Shown here one piece after another: positions 53,538-63,034 of a stretch of DNA of 64,000 nt. The translations under genes were made by a program, and so were the position numbers. Each line of letters opens with the position of its first letter. Within the stretch, counting starts at the first letter, position 1. Under the pieces are notes generated by a model that worked only from the letters and a program-made list of their open reading frames with translations, had not been told where the DNA came from and did not search any database. Source of the stretch: CBDCCV01 sp965215025 (GTDB lineage: Bacteria > Bacteroidota > Rhodothermia > Rhodothermales > Salinibacteraceae); assembly GCA_965215025.1 (NCBI GenBank), contig CBDCCV010000001.1, positions 2,046,001 through 2,110,000 on the forward strand, given 5' to 3'.

Positions 53538-54959
53538 TCAAATGTTAATCGGCTGGCCGTAGGCCACGCGCGAGGCTTCCATCACCGCCTCGGAGAGCGT
53601 CGGGTGCGGGTGCATGGCTTCCATGATCTCGTGGCCCGTCGTCTCCAGGGTGCGCGCGGAGACGACCTCGGCGATCATCTCCGTGGCGTTGTGGCCGATG
53701 ATGTGGCAGCCCAGAAGCTCGCCGTACTTCGCGTCGTAGATGATCTTGACGAAGCCTTCCGGATGGCCCGAGCCGACGGCCTTGCCGTTGGCCTGGAACG
53801 GGAATTTGCCCACCTTGATCTCGTAGCCGGCGTCCTCGGCCTCTTCCTCGGTGTAACCTACCGAGGCGATCTGCGGCTGGCAGTACGTGCAGCCCGGCAC
53901 GTCGTTCATGTTGATGGGGTGCACGTCCTCTCCGGCGATTTTCTCCACGCACAGGATGCCCTCATGAGAGGCCTTGTGCGCGAGCCACGGCGCCCCCGTC
54001 ACGTCGCCGATGGCGTACACGCCGTCCACGCCCGTGCGGTAGAACTCGTCCACCTCGATCTCACCGTTCTCCGCGTTCACACCTACGTCTTCGAGGCCGA
54101 GGTCCTCGACGTTGCCCACCACGCCCACGGCCGAGAGCACCTGGTCGCACTCGATTTCTTCCTCGCCGTCGGAGGTTTTGACCTTCACCTTGACCCCATC
54201 GCCCTCGGTGTCTACGGACTCGACCTGGGCGCCGGTCATGACCGTGATGCCCATTTTCTTGTACGCCTTCTGGAGTTCTTTGGACACGTCCTTGTCCTCG
54301 ACGGGCACGATGCGGTCCTGCACCTCGATCAAAGTCACCTCCGTGCCCATGTGGTGGTAGAAGTACGCGAACTCGACGCCGATGGCGCCCGCGCCTACGA
54401 TCACCAGGTGCTCGGGCCGCTCCGTCTGGAGCATGGCCTCCTTGTAGGTGAGCACCTTCTCGCCGTCGATGGGCAGCGGCGGGATCTCCCGCGCGCGCGC
54501 GCCTGTGGCGATGATGATGTGCTCGGCCTCCACGGTCATCTCCTCGCCGATCTCCTCGCCGTCCATGTTCGTCGAGGGCGTGATCTCGATCTGCCCCTCG
54601 CCGAGGAGCCGCCCGTGGCCGAAGAGCACGTCGATCTTGTTCTTCTTCATCAGGTAGCCGACGCCCTTGTTCATCTGGTTGGCGGCGCCGCGGCTGCGCT
54701 CGATCACCTTCGGGAAGTCGGCCGAGACCTCGCCGTCGAGCTTCAGACCGTAGTCCTGGATGTGCTGGGCGTAGCTCATCACCTCGGCGCTTTTGAGGAG
54801 CGCCTTCGTCGGGATGCAGCCGATGTTGAGGCAGACGCCGCCGAGCTTGTTCTTCTCGATGACGGCCGTCTTCATGCCGAGCTGCGCGGCGCGGATGGCC
54901 GTCTCGTAACCGCCCGGCCCCGTGCCGATGACGATGCAATCGTAAGTGGAGTCTGCCAT
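53538..54959 (-). CDS. lpdA: Dihydrolipoyl dehydrogenase
   Basis: A 473-residue flavoenzyme that reoxidises lipoamide in 2-oxoacid dehydrogenase complexes or the glycine cleavage system, passing electrons to NAD+. FAD-binding GTGPGGYETAIRAAQLG (residues 12-28), the redox disulfide Cys43-Cys48 in GGVCLNIGCIPTK, the NAD-binding GAGAIGVEFAYFYH and the C-terminal HPHPTLSEA with the catalytic His-Glu pair are all present. No E1 or E2 genes are adjacent, so the complex served is unknown. Confidence 0.95.
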   Translation of the reverse strand: MADSTYDCIVIGTGPGGYETAIRAAQLGMKTAVIEKNKLGGVCLNIGCIPTKALLKSAEVMSYAQHIQDYGLKLDGEVSADFPKVIERSRGAANQMNKGVGYLMKKNKIDVLFGHGRLLGEGQIEITPSTNMDGEEIGEEMTVEAEHIIIATGARAREIPPLPIDGEKVLTYKEAMLQTERPEHLVIVGAGAIGVEFAYFYHHMGTEVTLIEVQDRIVPVEDKDVSKELQKAYKKMGITVMTGAQVESVDTEGDGVKVKVKTSDGEEEIECDQVLSAVGVVGNVEDLGLEDVGVNAENGEIEVDEFYRTGVDGVYAIGDVTGAPWLAHKASHEGILCVEKIAGEDVHPINMNDVPGCTYCQPQIASVGYTEEEAEDAGYEIKVGKFPFQANGKAVGSGHPEGFVKIIYDAKYGELLGCHIIGHNATEMIAEVVSARTLETTGHEIMEAMHPHPTLSEAVMEASRVAYGQPINI

Positions 54960-55387
54960 GTGCTTTTGGGCGTAGCGCTCTTTTGGGAGGTGGAGGAGGC
55001 GCGCGGCGTGCAGGCAAAACGCTTAGGCGCTCTTCGCCCTCTGCCGCTCGCGCACTAAAGAATAGCTCCTTGCCGAGGCGCGTTCCCGCTCCGGCAGACG
55101 CGCCGGGCCGGAGCTTCTGTGAAAAAGGCGCGGCAGCCTCTCGCGCCAGCTTGCGCCCCTGCGCCGACCGGCTACGAACACTCCCACAGAGGACAGCCGA
55201 GGAGGCAAGGCGCTGCCCTTTTCTGGGACGCTCTAACGTGTGCGCTTGTCAAATGTCACACCCGCGCAACAATGCCGAGGCGGCGCAAACGCTTCCGAGT
55301 GCGCTCCGTTGAGAGAGGCTGACAGCGCGCCAGAACTGCCGCGCTCAGACTTTTCGAGACGACTCCCAAACAGCTCCACACCCGATT
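54960..55387. other. Divergent intergenic region lpdA / EF-hand lipoprotein
   Basis: 428 bp between divergent genes. It should contain both promoters. I found no gene, repeat or structured RNA that I can support. Confidence 0.5.
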
Positions 55388-55978
55388 ATGCGCACCCTCT
55401 GGACGATCCTGCTTAGCCTGACCCTGCTTGCGGGCCTCTCCGCCTGCGGCGAGGACGAAGCGTACGAAGAGGCCGAGGTGAGCGACGCCGAGGTCATCGA
55501 AGACGAAACCGGCTTCGCCAGCTACGACCTCGACGGCAACAGCGAGATCAATGACAACGAGTTCAACGAGGCCTACGGAGGCGCCTTCGACGAGTACGAC
55601 GAGAACGACGACGGCCTTCTCGACGACGGCGAGTTCTCCGGCGGTCTCTTCGATGCGTTCGATGCGAACGACGACGACATCCTCGACGAGAACGAGTACA
55701 ACGCCGGCTTCGAGAGCTACTACGGCGACGACTACGAGTACGGCTTCAGCGACTGGGACGCCGACGGCGACAGCGAGATCACCGAGGCGGAGTTCGGCGA
55801 GGGCTTCGGCACCTACGGCACCGGCCTCTACGACGACTTCGACGCCGACGGCAACAGCGAATTGACCGACACGGAGTTTGGCCGCGGCATGTTCGGCATC
55901 TACGACGCTGACGAAAGCGGCTTCCTCGACGAGAACGAGTACAACGAGTCGGCCTCGTACTACGACTACGAGAACTGA
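55388..55978 (+). CDS. Lipoprotein with six EF-hand calcium-binding loops
   Basis: A 196-residue, very acidic lipoprotein. The lipobox LSAC gives a lipidated Cys at residue 20. Six canonical 12-residue EF-hand loops follow at 47-58, 71-82, 92-103, 124-135, 152-163 and 173-184. All begin with Asp and end with Glu (for example DLDGNSEINDNE and DADGDSEITEAE), so all should bind calcium. Tyr and Phe dominate between loops. It should sit in the periplasm or outer membrane as a calcium sensor or buffer. No partner gene is visible. A long terminator hairpin follows. Confidence 0.88.
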   Translation: MRTLWTILLSLTLLAGLSACGEDEAYEEAEVSDAEVIEDETGFASYDLDGNSEINDNEFNEAYGGAFDEYDENDDGLLDDGEFSGGLFDAFDANDDDILDENEYNAGFESYYGDDYEYGFSDWDADGDSEITEAEFGEGFGTYGTGLYDDFDADGNSELTDTEFGRGMFGIYDADESGFLDENEYNESASYYDYEN

Positions 55979-56011
55979 ATCATAAGAACCAAGCGCCTGC
56001 TAGACAGCGCT

Positions 56012-56061
56012 GACGTACAAAAGCCTCGCGCCGCTTGAACGGTGCGAGGCTTTTGTACGTC
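56012..56061. terminator. Bidirectional terminator-type hairpin
   Basis: An 18-bp perfect stem (GACGTACAAAAGCCTCGC at 56012-56029 with its exact complement at 56044-56061), extended by three more pairs, closes an 8-nt loop. Both strands carry a run of A or T within the stem. It lies between the convergent EF-hand and EnvC genes and could stop both transcripts. Confidence 0.8.
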
Positions 56062-56088
56062 TTGCTGCCATCGGCCTCTACCGTAACT

Positions 56089-56116
56089 GTAGCGACGCAA
56101 GGCCTTGCGTCGCTAC
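56089..56116. repeat. GTAGCGACGCAAGG perfect palindrome
   Basis: A perfect 28-bp palindrome with half-site GTAGCGACGCAAGG and no loop. It lies 27 bp after the bidirectional terminator and 46 bp before the EnvC stop codon. It belongs with the other GTAGNG-headed palindromes of the window. Confidence 0.85.
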
Positions 56117-56162
56117 TTCGGCATTTCTAACAGGCCGAAAGGGAGGTCTACCCCAAGTCTAT

Positions 56163-57365
56163 TCAGCGCCGCTTGAGCCAAGCGTTGGGGTCCACCGGCT
56201 CGCCGTCTTTGAAGAGGGCGAAAAAGACGCCCGCGCCGCGCGGCTCGCCCTCGGTGCCGGCGCGGCCGATGACCTGGCCGGCCTCGAGCCTGTCGCCCTT
56301 GCCGGCGTAGAGCATCGAGAAGTTGCCGTAGACGGAGGTGTAGCTCCCGTGCTGCACGAAGACGGTGGTGCCCAGGTCCGGGAGCGCGTCCACGGCCGTG
56401 ATCTCGCCCTCGAACACGGCCTGCACCTCGGCCTGCGGGCTGGTGGCGATGAGGACGCCGGGGTTGGGCGTTTTCGTCCCGTGCACGGGGTTCGTCACCA
56501 TGCCGAAGTTTTCCGTCACGGCGCCTTCGGAGGGCCACGGCAGGCGGCCCTGGTTCTGCGCAAACGAGCCGCTCAGCCGGCTGAACTCGGCTTGGCGCGC
56601 GGGCGAGGAGCGCGCCGTGCGCCGCTGCCGCCGCGTGCTCTGGGCGATAAGCTGACGCAGGCGGGCTTCCAGCTGCTCCGCCGCCGCCTGCCGCTCGGTG
56701 ATCTCTTCCTGGAGGCTCGACTCCTGCGCGCGCAGCTCCTGCACCACCTGCTGCCGGCTTTTCTGAAGGCCCATCAGGTTGTGGCGCTCGCCTTCGGCCT
56801 CGGCCAGCAGCTCGGTGGTGCGGGCGCGCTTTTCCGTGAGGGCGGCCTGCTGCTCGGCGATGGCCTTTGAGGTGCCCTGCAAAGCGCGCAGCTTCTCGCG
56901 CCGCTCGTCGGCAAAGCGGCGGAGGTAGCGCACGCGCACGAGCATCTGGTTGATCGAGCGCGCCGCCAGGATGAGCGCCACGTCGTGCAGGCGGCCGTGC
57001 TTGTAGGCGTGACGCGCCCGCACGCGGTACGCCTCTTTAAGCGCCTCGGACTCGCGCGCGAGGCGCTGGAGCGACGTCTGGAGCGAGTCCTCCTCAAAGT
57101 TGAGCTGGCGCATCCGCGCCTGGTACGTGCTCACGAGTTCCTTGCGCAGGGCGATCTCGCGGGTGAGGCCGTCCAGGCGCTCCTGCGAGGCGCGCTTCGC
57201 CTCGGCCGTCTCGCTCAGGCGGCTGCGGTCCTCCTCGATCTGCCGCTGAAGCTGCTCCAGGCGCGCCTGCGTCTCCTCGCGCGTCTGCGCCTCCGCCGGC
57301 GCCGCGTACGCGAGCATCCACAGGCAGCCCACCATTGCCAAAGCCAGAACACGAAACGTCGTCAT
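56163..57365 (-). CDS. EnvC-like murein hydrolase activator (degenerate LytM/M23)
   Basis: A 400-residue periplasmic protein. A signal peptide (about residues 1-26) leads into long coiled coils (about 28-250) rich in Arg, Glu, Gln and Ala. A C-terminal LytM/M23 fold follows (FGMVTNPVHGTKTPNPGVLI, VFVQHGSYTSVYGN, GEPRGAGVFFALFKDG). The zinc ligands of active M23 enzymes are incomplete: the early Asp is absent and the final H-x-H is replaced by FFA, as in EnvC, which activates amidases during cell division without cutting itself. I chose ATG 57365. It is the last gene of the TPR-DUF4292-EnvC transcript. Confidence 0.88.
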   Translation of the reverse strand: MTTFRVLALAMVGCLWMLAYAAPAEAQTREETQARLEQLQRQIEEDRSRLSETAEAKRASQERLDGLTREIALRKELVSTYQARMRQLNFEEDSLQTSLQRLARESEALKEAYRVRARHAYKHGRLHDVALILAARSINQMLVRVRYLRRFADERREKLRALQGTSKAIAEQQAALTEKRARTTELLAEAEGERHNLMGLQKSRQQVVQELRAQESSLQEEITERQAAAEQLEARLRQLIAQSTRRQRRTARSSPARQAEFSRLSGSFAQNQGRLPWPSEGAVTENFGMVTNPVHGTKTPNPGVLIATSPQAEVQAVFEGEITAVDALPDLGTTVFVQHGSYTSVYGNFSMLYAGKGDRLEAGQVIGRAGTEGEPRGAGVFFALFKDGEPVDPNAWLKRR

Positions 57366-57427
57366 CAGAAACAAATGCGCTGCGAGAGAAGAGCGTTCAG
57401 GTTGTGCGAGGCGGAGCGGAAAAGGCC

Positions 57428-58225
57428 TCAGTTGCGCGAGACGAGCACGCGCTCGGTGCCGTCGTCGATGCGGAAGGGGAAGTCGAGGCCTTTGGGATTG
57501 AGCGTGAGGTCGCGGTAGGAGATCGCCACGCTCACGTCGTCGGCTGGGCGGCGGAAGAGGACCTGCCGCGGCACGACCACCCCGCCGATGCGGTCGAACT
57601 CGGAAAAGACGCGCTCCTCGACCAGGGCGCCGCTTTCGGTGCGCTCCTCGTAGCGGGTGACGCGCCAGAGGGCCGGGTCCACGGTGTAGGTGAGCTGTCC
57701 GGAGGCGTCGCTCACGCGGTAGTTCTCGCCGTCGGCGCTGACCTGCCAGGCGACGCCGTCCTCCGGGGCGACGAGGCCGAGGAGGTTGTCAAAGACGTCG
57801 CCGGTGGCGAGCGGGGCGGGCAGCTCCTCGCCGGCATCGGCCAGGGCGCCGTAGGTGAGGCGGCTGCGCATGAGCCGCTCGTGGACGAAAAAGCTGTCCG
57901 GCGTGACGAGGATGCGCGCGGCCTCGAGGCCCAGCCCGGCGTTGATGCTCAAAAGGAGCGAGTCGGCTCGGCGCTGCCGCAGGCTCGCCCCGAAGCGCCC
58001 GCTCTGCTCTGGCGTGTCCATCTCGAGGCGAGCCTTGGCCTTGAAACCCGTGAGCGTGTCCGTGCCGACGAGGATGTTCTTCCGGATCTCGCTGAAGGTA
58101 TGGTTGGGAAACGCCTCGGGCACTTCGCGCTGAAGGTCGGCAGGCTTCGGCCCGGAGCAGCCGGCGCTTAGGAAAAGCAGAGCCGTCGTCAGGGCGGCGG
58201 CGAGGAGGGGGGGCGTCAGGCGCAT
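57428..58225 (-). CDS. DUF4292 lipoprotein
   Basis: A 265-residue lipoprotein (lipobox SAGC, lipidated Cys about residue 23). The rest resembles DUF4292, a LolB/LolA-like half-barrel family common in Bacteroidota: GFKAKARLEMDTPEQSGRF, then RRADSLLLSINAGLGLEAARILVTPDS and a late PRQVLFRRPADDVSVAISYRDL. It probably binds a lipid or lipoprotein in the periplasm. It lies between the TPR lipoprotein and EnvC, an order I recall from other Bacteroidota. Confidence 0.85.
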   Translation of the reverse strand: MRLTPPLLAAALTTALLFLSAGCSGPKPADLQREVPEAFPNHTFSEIRKNILVGTDTLTGFKAKARLEMDTPEQSGRFGASLRQRRADSLLLSINAGLGLEAARILVTPDSFFVHERLMRSRLTYGALADAGEELPAPLATGDVFDNLLGLVAPEDGVAWQVSADGENYRVSDASGQLTYTVDPALWRVTRYEERTESGALVEERVFSEFDRIGGVVVPRQVLFRRPADDVSVAISYRDLTLNPKGLDFPFRIDDGTERVLVSRN

Positions 58226-58356
58226 AATCGGAGGCGAGGCCAGAAGAAAGGCGCTTATTCGCAGGCGGGGGTCGCACGAACGGAGAGTGCGCGCGGGTTC
58301 GCGTCAGATGTACGGGGCCGAACGGGAAAGCGGCTCGCGGGGGATTTGAGCAGGCG

Positions 58357-60162
58357 CTACTGACCGCCGTTTTCTGGAGCGGGGCGCCCGAGCTTTTGGC
58401 GGAGCGTGGGGCGGTCCGGGCTTTTTTCGAGGGCCATCTCCCAGAAGCGCTGCGCCTCGCCGGAGCGGCCCTGCGCGGCGGCCACGTCGCCCCGGTGCTC
58501 GTAGACGGCGGCCGAGGCCTCGCCCGTGGCGACGGCTTTTTCGATCCAGCGCGCGGCCTCGTCCAGGTTGCCGCGCTTGAAGTACACCCAGCCGAGCGTG
58601 TCCAGGAACGAGGCGCTTTCCGGGTCGAGTTCGACGGCGCGGCGGGCCATCGTTAGGGCGCGGTCCAGGCTCTCGCCCCGCTCGGCGAGGTTGTAGGCGT
58701 AGTTGTTGAGCGCGAGGGCGTGGTCGGGGTTGAGGGCTAGGGCGCGGGCGTAGGCGCTGTCTGAGGCAGCGGCATCGCCCGTGCGGTTGTGCAAGAGGCC
58801 GAGGGAGGCGAGCAGGTCGGCCCGCTCGGCGGCAGCGCCTTCGGTCGAGGTTTCTTCGAGCAGGGCGACGGCCTCTTCAAAGCGCCGGGCGGCGGCGGCG
58901 TTCTGCCCGGCGTCCATGAGCGCGTAGGCGGCCACGCGCACGAGCGGAAGCTGGCCGTCGAAGAGGAGCAGCCCCTCGGAGGCCACGTCGGCGGCCTGGC
59001 GCGCCGCGCCGGATTGGAGATGGGCGGCGGCGGCGCGGAACCAGCGCTCCGGGCTGCGCGGGTTTTCTTCGAGCGCGCGCGTTAGGAGCGGCGCCGCCTC
59101 GGCGTAGGCGCCTGCGCGGAAGCGCAAGTCGCCGAGCATCCCGAGGGCTTCGGCGTGGTCGGGGTCTTTGTCGAGGGCTTGGCGGAGCAAGCGCTCGGCG
59201 GCCTCGGCGGCGGCGGGATCGCGCTCGGCGCGGGCCAAGAGCGTGGCGGCGCGCTCCACAAGCTGCGCGGTGGAGGCGTTCTCGGCGCCGAGCGAGCGGC
59301 TTAGGAGCGCCTCGGCCTCGTCGGAGCGGCCCGTGGCGCGGTAGAGTTCGACGAGGGCGAGGGCAGCTTCGAGGTCGTTCGGGTCTTCCTCCAAGGCCGC
59401 TTCGAGCTGCCGGACGGCCTCTGCGGGGCGGCCCTGCTGCTGGTAGAGCGCGCTCAGCAGGCGGCGGAAGAGGCTCTCCTCCGGCTCCTCGGCGATGAGC
59501 GCTTCGAGCGTGCGCTCCATCCCGGCCTCGTCGCCGAGGCGGCGCTGCAGTTCGAGCATCCGCGTGCGGATCTCTGGCGTCTCGCCCACCCGCTCTAAAA
59601 GCGCCTCGTACGTGGCCAGCGCCTCGTTTAGGCGACCGGCCTCGACCTGCGTGCGGGCGAAGGCGAAGCGCGCCTCGGCGTTCTGCGGCGCCTGCGCCAG
59701 AAGCGCGCGGTAGGTAGCCAGCGCCTCCTCGGCGTCGCCCGCCTCGCGGTGCAGGTCGGCTTCTTGGAAGTAGTAGAAGGTGTTCTCCGGCGCCGCCTGC
59801 CGGGCCTGCCTGGCGTAGTAACGCGCGGCAGTGAGGCCATCCTGCGCGGCGTGCGCGCCGGCCAGCGCGGAGAGGATGGCCGCCTCGCCGGGGGCGGCAC
59901 GCAGGGCCTCCTCGTAGAAGCGGATGGCGGCGTCGTAGTCCTCCAGCTCGGCACGCACGAGGCCGCGCACGAAGCGCTGCTGCGCGTACGCGGTAGCGCC
60001 GGCTTGGCCCGAGGCCTCCGGCGGCGGCAGCGAGTCCTGCGCCGCCGCCCGCCCGTCGGACTGCTGCTGCGGCGCCACCGGGCTGGCGGAGGCGCAGCCG
60101 GCAGCCAGAACAGCCGCCGCCAGAAACGCCGGGAACGCCGTGGTGAAAAGAAGGCGCCGCAT
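58357..60162 (-). CDS. Large TPR-repeat lipoprotein
   Basis: A 601-residue lipoprotein (lipobox LAAGC, lipidated Cys about residue 23) made almost wholly of tetratricopeptide repeats from about residue 60 to 590. Examples are YDAAIRFYEEALRAAPGE and YAEAAPLLTRALEENPRSPE. Such proteins are scaffolds for protein-protein contacts; a link to envelope assembly is suggested by the DUF4292 and EnvC genes downstream. I chose ATG 60162 because it alone gives a proper lipoprotein signal; the frame upstream is open but non-coding in appearance. Confidence 0.88.
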   Translation of the reverse strand: MRRLLFTTAFPAFLAAAVLAAGCASASPVAPQQQSDGRAAAQDSLPPPEASGQAGATAYAQQRFVRGLVRAELEDYDAAIRFYEEALRAAPGEAAILSALAGAHAAQDGLTAARYYARQARQAAPENTFYYFQEADLHREAGDAEEALATYRALLAQAPQNAEARFAFARTQVEAGRLNEALATYEALLERVGETPEIRTRMLELQRRLGDEAGMERTLEALIAEEPEESLFRRLLSALYQQQGRPAEAVRQLEAALEEDPNDLEAALALVELYRATGRSDEAEALLSRSLGAENASTAQLVERAATLLARAERDPAAAEAAERLLRQALDKDPDHAEALGMLGDLRFRAGAYAEAAPLLTRALEENPRSPERWFRAAAAHLQSGAARQAADVASEGLLLFDGQLPLVRVAAYALMDAGQNAAAARRFEEAVALLEETSTEGAAAERADLLASLGLLHNRTGDAAASDSAYARALALNPDHALALNNYAYNLAERGESLDRALTMARRAVELDPESASFLDTLGWVYFKRGNLDEAARWIEKAVATGEASAAVYEHRGDVAAAQGRSGEAQRFWEMALEKSPDRPTLRQKLGRPAPENGGQ

Positions 60163-61030
60163 AAAACAAGGACTGGCCGTTAAAAGAGGGGGAAGCAGTG
60201 CAAAAAGCGTGCGCGCTGGCCAAGAGCAGGGCATGCGCCAGAGCGAAACGCGCCTCGGTCCGCCGCTCCTGCACAAAGAATTGCCAGCGCGGCGACGAGA
60301 CCTTCGGGTCCGGCTGAAGAGGGCGGCGCTGTCCCCACGCTGCTGCGCCTCTGTGCAATGCAGGGTGCGTGAAACAGGTTTCGTTAGCGGAGCCGCAGGC
60401 AGGTCGGCCGTTGCCCGGTGAAACGCAAGCGGTGAGGCACGGCGGCAAGCCCAGCTTTCCGTCATCATAGCCCAAGTTGCGTCCCTTTCCCGATTTGTCA
60501 TTGCGAGCGGCTCCCGGTGCCGGGGCAAGCTGTCGGCTTCGCCTCCTCTTGAGTGACTGCTTCGTAGGTCACAACTTCCGTCACCATAAGAGACGGTTTC
60601 GACACTGAGATGAGGCCTTCGATAGCCGGCGAATCCTTTCTCTGGAGAGGAAAACGGAGACTTTACCCTTGACTTAAAAGTTTCTGAGCAGAGCGAAGGA
60701 TCTCTCGGAGGATACCTGGATGGGGAGCGTCTTCGTTTCGCTCAGAAAAGGATAGGTCACCGCTTGGGTTATGAATCTGCCGGGCCGGGCGCGTCTCGGT
60801 TCACTTTCTCTTGAAAAAGAAGACGGCTCGGGTTACTCTCCATCAATCGCCCACTCACAAAAAGTGCTCAAGGGGAGAACAGCCGCCTGGAGCGGCCTTC
60901 CGGCGCGGCGCGGGGGCCTGACGTCTTCCCCCGTGCCCCTGGATTCTCCTCGCGCCCGGCCGCGCGCTTTTTGCCCAACTCATCGACGCCGCGCAGCTTC
61001 GTCTGGCGCTGGCCTCCACCTCTTCGACTT
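60163..61030. other. Long divergent intergenic region with repeat remnants
   Basis: 868 bp with no gene I can support. It contains a GTCATTGCGAG remnant (60497-60507) and an inverted pair at 60681-60748. Promoters of the TPR transcript (left end) and of the GCS2-CBS gene (right end) should lie here. A short open frame at 60771-61061 has no protein-like features. Confidence 0.6.
60681..60748. repeat. Imperfect inverted repeat, degenerate MITE-like
   Basis: TTTCTGAGCAGAGCGAAG (60681-60698) pairs with CTTCGTTTCGCTCAGAAA (60731-60748) with a few mismatches. Its GAGCGAAGGATCTCTC portion recalls the GAACGAAGTGAAGGATCTC segment of the element at 49500, so it is probably an old copy of the same family. 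Confidence 0.5.
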
Positions 61031-63034
61031 ATGGGACAGCATGACGTACAACGCGGCGTAGATGAGGCTGCCCTCCGGCGCTTTACCCGCCACCTGATCC
61101 AGGACGTGCGCGCGCTCGAGTACATGCTCGCGCAGGGCCGTCTCGAAGAGGGCGTGCGCCGCATCGGGGCCGAGCAGGAGCTGTTCCTGACCGACCGCCG
61201 CTGGCAGCCCGCCCCCCTCGTCGAAAAGGTGATGGAGCTGAACACGGACGAGCGCCTCGTCACCGAGCTGACGCGCTTCAACGCCGAGTTCAACCTCGAT
61301 CCGCTCGCCTTTGGCGGGGACTGCCTGAGCCGGATGGAAGAGGGCGTCAACGAGATGATGGCGTACGTGCGCCGGATCGTGCGCGAGGCCGGCGGCGAGG
61401 TGATCATGACGGGCATCCTGCCCACCGTCACGCTCTCGGACCTCACCCTGGAGAACATGACGCCCTCGCCGCGCTACTACGCCTTGAACGACGCCATCGG
61501 CCGGCTGCGCGGCGGGCAGGCGCAGTTCCAGATCCGCGGCGTGGACGAGCTGTTCGTCAAGCACGACTCGATCATGCTCGAAGGCGTGAACACGAGCTTC
61601 CAGACGCACTTCCAGGTGGCGCCGAGCGAGTTCGCCAAGTTCTACAACATCGCGCAGGTGGTGGCGGCGCCGGTCCTGGCCGTGGCGGGCAACTCGCCGC
61701 TGCTCTTCGGCAAGCGGCTCTGGCGCGAGACGCGCATCGCGCTTTTCCAGCAGGCCGTGGACACGCGCTCGTCGAACCTCTACCTGCGCGAGATGTCGCC
61801 GCGCGTGCACTTCGGGACGGGGTGGGTCGAGGAGTCCGTCACCGAGATTTTCAAAGAGGACATCTCGCGCTTCCGCGTCCTCTTGACCACGGACCTGGAC
61901 GAGGACCCGTTCGAGGTTTTGCAAGCGGGCGGCGTGCCCAAGCTCCAAGCCTTGCAGCTGCACAACGGCACGGTCTACCGCTGGAACCGCGCCTGCTACG
62001 GCATGACCGATGGCGAGCCGCACCTCAGGATCGAGAACCGCATCCTACCGAGCGGCCCCACGCCCGCCGACGAGGTGGCCAACGCCGCCTTCTGGTTCGG
62101 GCTGGTGAGCGGGCTGGCCGCGCGCCACGCCGACATCAGCCAGGTCATGGACTTCGACGACGTGAAGAGCAACTTCATGGCCGCCGCGCGCCTGGGGCTG
62201 GACGCGCAGTTCGCCTGGACGCACGGGCGCAAGCTGCCCGCCTCCGAGGTCATCCTTGGCGAGCTGCTCACCATCGCACGGCAGGGCCTGGACGCCTCCC
62301 AAGTGGACGCCGCCGACGCCGAGCGCTACCTGGGCATCATCCGCGAGCGCACCGAGACGCGCAAGACCGGGGCGCAGTGGCAGCTCGACTCGCTCGTGAA
62401 GTCCAAGGGGAAGGGGTCGCGCGCGGAGCGGCTCTCGGCCCTCGTGGCCGCCATGGCCGAGCTTCAGGAAAAGGGCCAGCCCGTGCACACCTGGCCGCCG
62501 GCCGACTTCGACGAGTCCGACCGGACCCAGCGGATGCAAAGCTCGCGCGTGGAGCACTACATGGCCACGGACCTCTTCACCGTGCACGAGGAGGAATCGG
62601 TCGAGTTCGTGGCGTGCCTGATGAACTGGCAGCGCATCCGGCAGGTGCTCGTCGAGGACCAGCAGCACCGGCTCGTGGGGCTGGTGAGCCACCGCAACCT
62701 GCTGCGCTACCTGGCCGAGCACTCGCTGCAAGAGGACCGCCAGGGCGTGCCCGTGCGCGCCATCATGGTGCGCGACCCCATCAGCGTGCCGCCGGAGATG
62801 CCTACCACGGAGGCCATCGAGATCATGCGCAAAAACCAGATCGGCTCCCTGCCCGTGGTGCGCGACGACCACCTCGTGGGCATCATCACCGAGCGCGACT
62901 TCATCCACATCGCCGGGCAGCTTTTGGACGCCTCGCTGGGCACCACGTCCGTGGTGGAGGGTGACGTGCCAGATGAGCCGTCTGAAGAAGAAGAGATGCC
63001 CCTCCGCGAGGAGAGCCGCAAAGACGTGCCGTGA
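61031..63034 (+). CDS. GCS2-type glutamate-cysteine-ligase-like protein with C-terminal CBS pair
   Basis: A 667-residue two-part protein. Residues about 15-480 match the glutamate-cysteine ligase family 2 fold (RRIGAEQELFLTDRRWQ, NAEFNLDPLAFGGDCLS, EGVNTSFQTHFQV, RIENRILPSGPT), expected to be an ATP-dependent carboxylate-amine ligase. Residues about 515-640 are two CBS domains (HYMATDLFTVHEEESVEFVA and RDPISVPPEMPTTEAIEIM, then GSLPVVRDDHLVGIITERDF), which bind adenine nucleotides. The fusion suggests ligase activity tuned to energy state. The product is unknown. I chose ATG 61031; upstream residues look non-coding. Confidence 0.88.
   Translation: MGQHDVQRGVDEAALRRFTRHLIQDVRALEYMLAQGRLEEGVRRIGAEQELFLTDRRWQPAPLVEKVMELNTDERLVTELTRFNAEFNLDPLAFGGDCLSRMEEGVNEMMAYVRRIVREAGGEVIMTGILPTVTLSDLTLENMTPSPRYYALNDAIGRLRGGQAQFQIRGVDELFVKHDSIMLEGVNTSFQTHFQVAPSEFAKFYNIAQVVAAPVLAVAGNSPLLFGKRLWRETRIALFQQAVDTRSSNLYLREMSPRVHFGTGWVEESVTEIFKEDISRFRVLLTTDLDEDPFEVLQAGGVPKLQALQLHNGTVYRWNRACYGMTDGEPHLRIENRILPSGPTPADEVANAAFWFGLVSGLAARHADISQVMDFDDVKSNFMAAARLGLDAQFAWTHGRKLPASEVILGELLTIARQGLDASQVDAADAERYLGIIRERTETRKTGAQWQLDSLVKSKGKGSRAERLSALVAAMAELQEKGQPVHTWPPADFDESDRTQRMQSSRVEHYMATDLFTVHEEESVEFVACLMNWQRIRQVLVEDQQHRLVGLVSHRNLLRYLAEHSLQEDRQGVPVRAIMVRDPISVPPEMPTTEAIEIMRKNQIGSLPVVRDDHLVGIITERDFIHIAGQLLDASLGTTSVVEGDVPDEPSEEEEMPLREESRKDVP

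Noticed and set aside
60771..61061. Short open frame before the GCS2-CBS gene
   Set aside because: No protein-like features; it overlaps the better-supported gene in another frame and lies in a repeat-bearing intergenic region.
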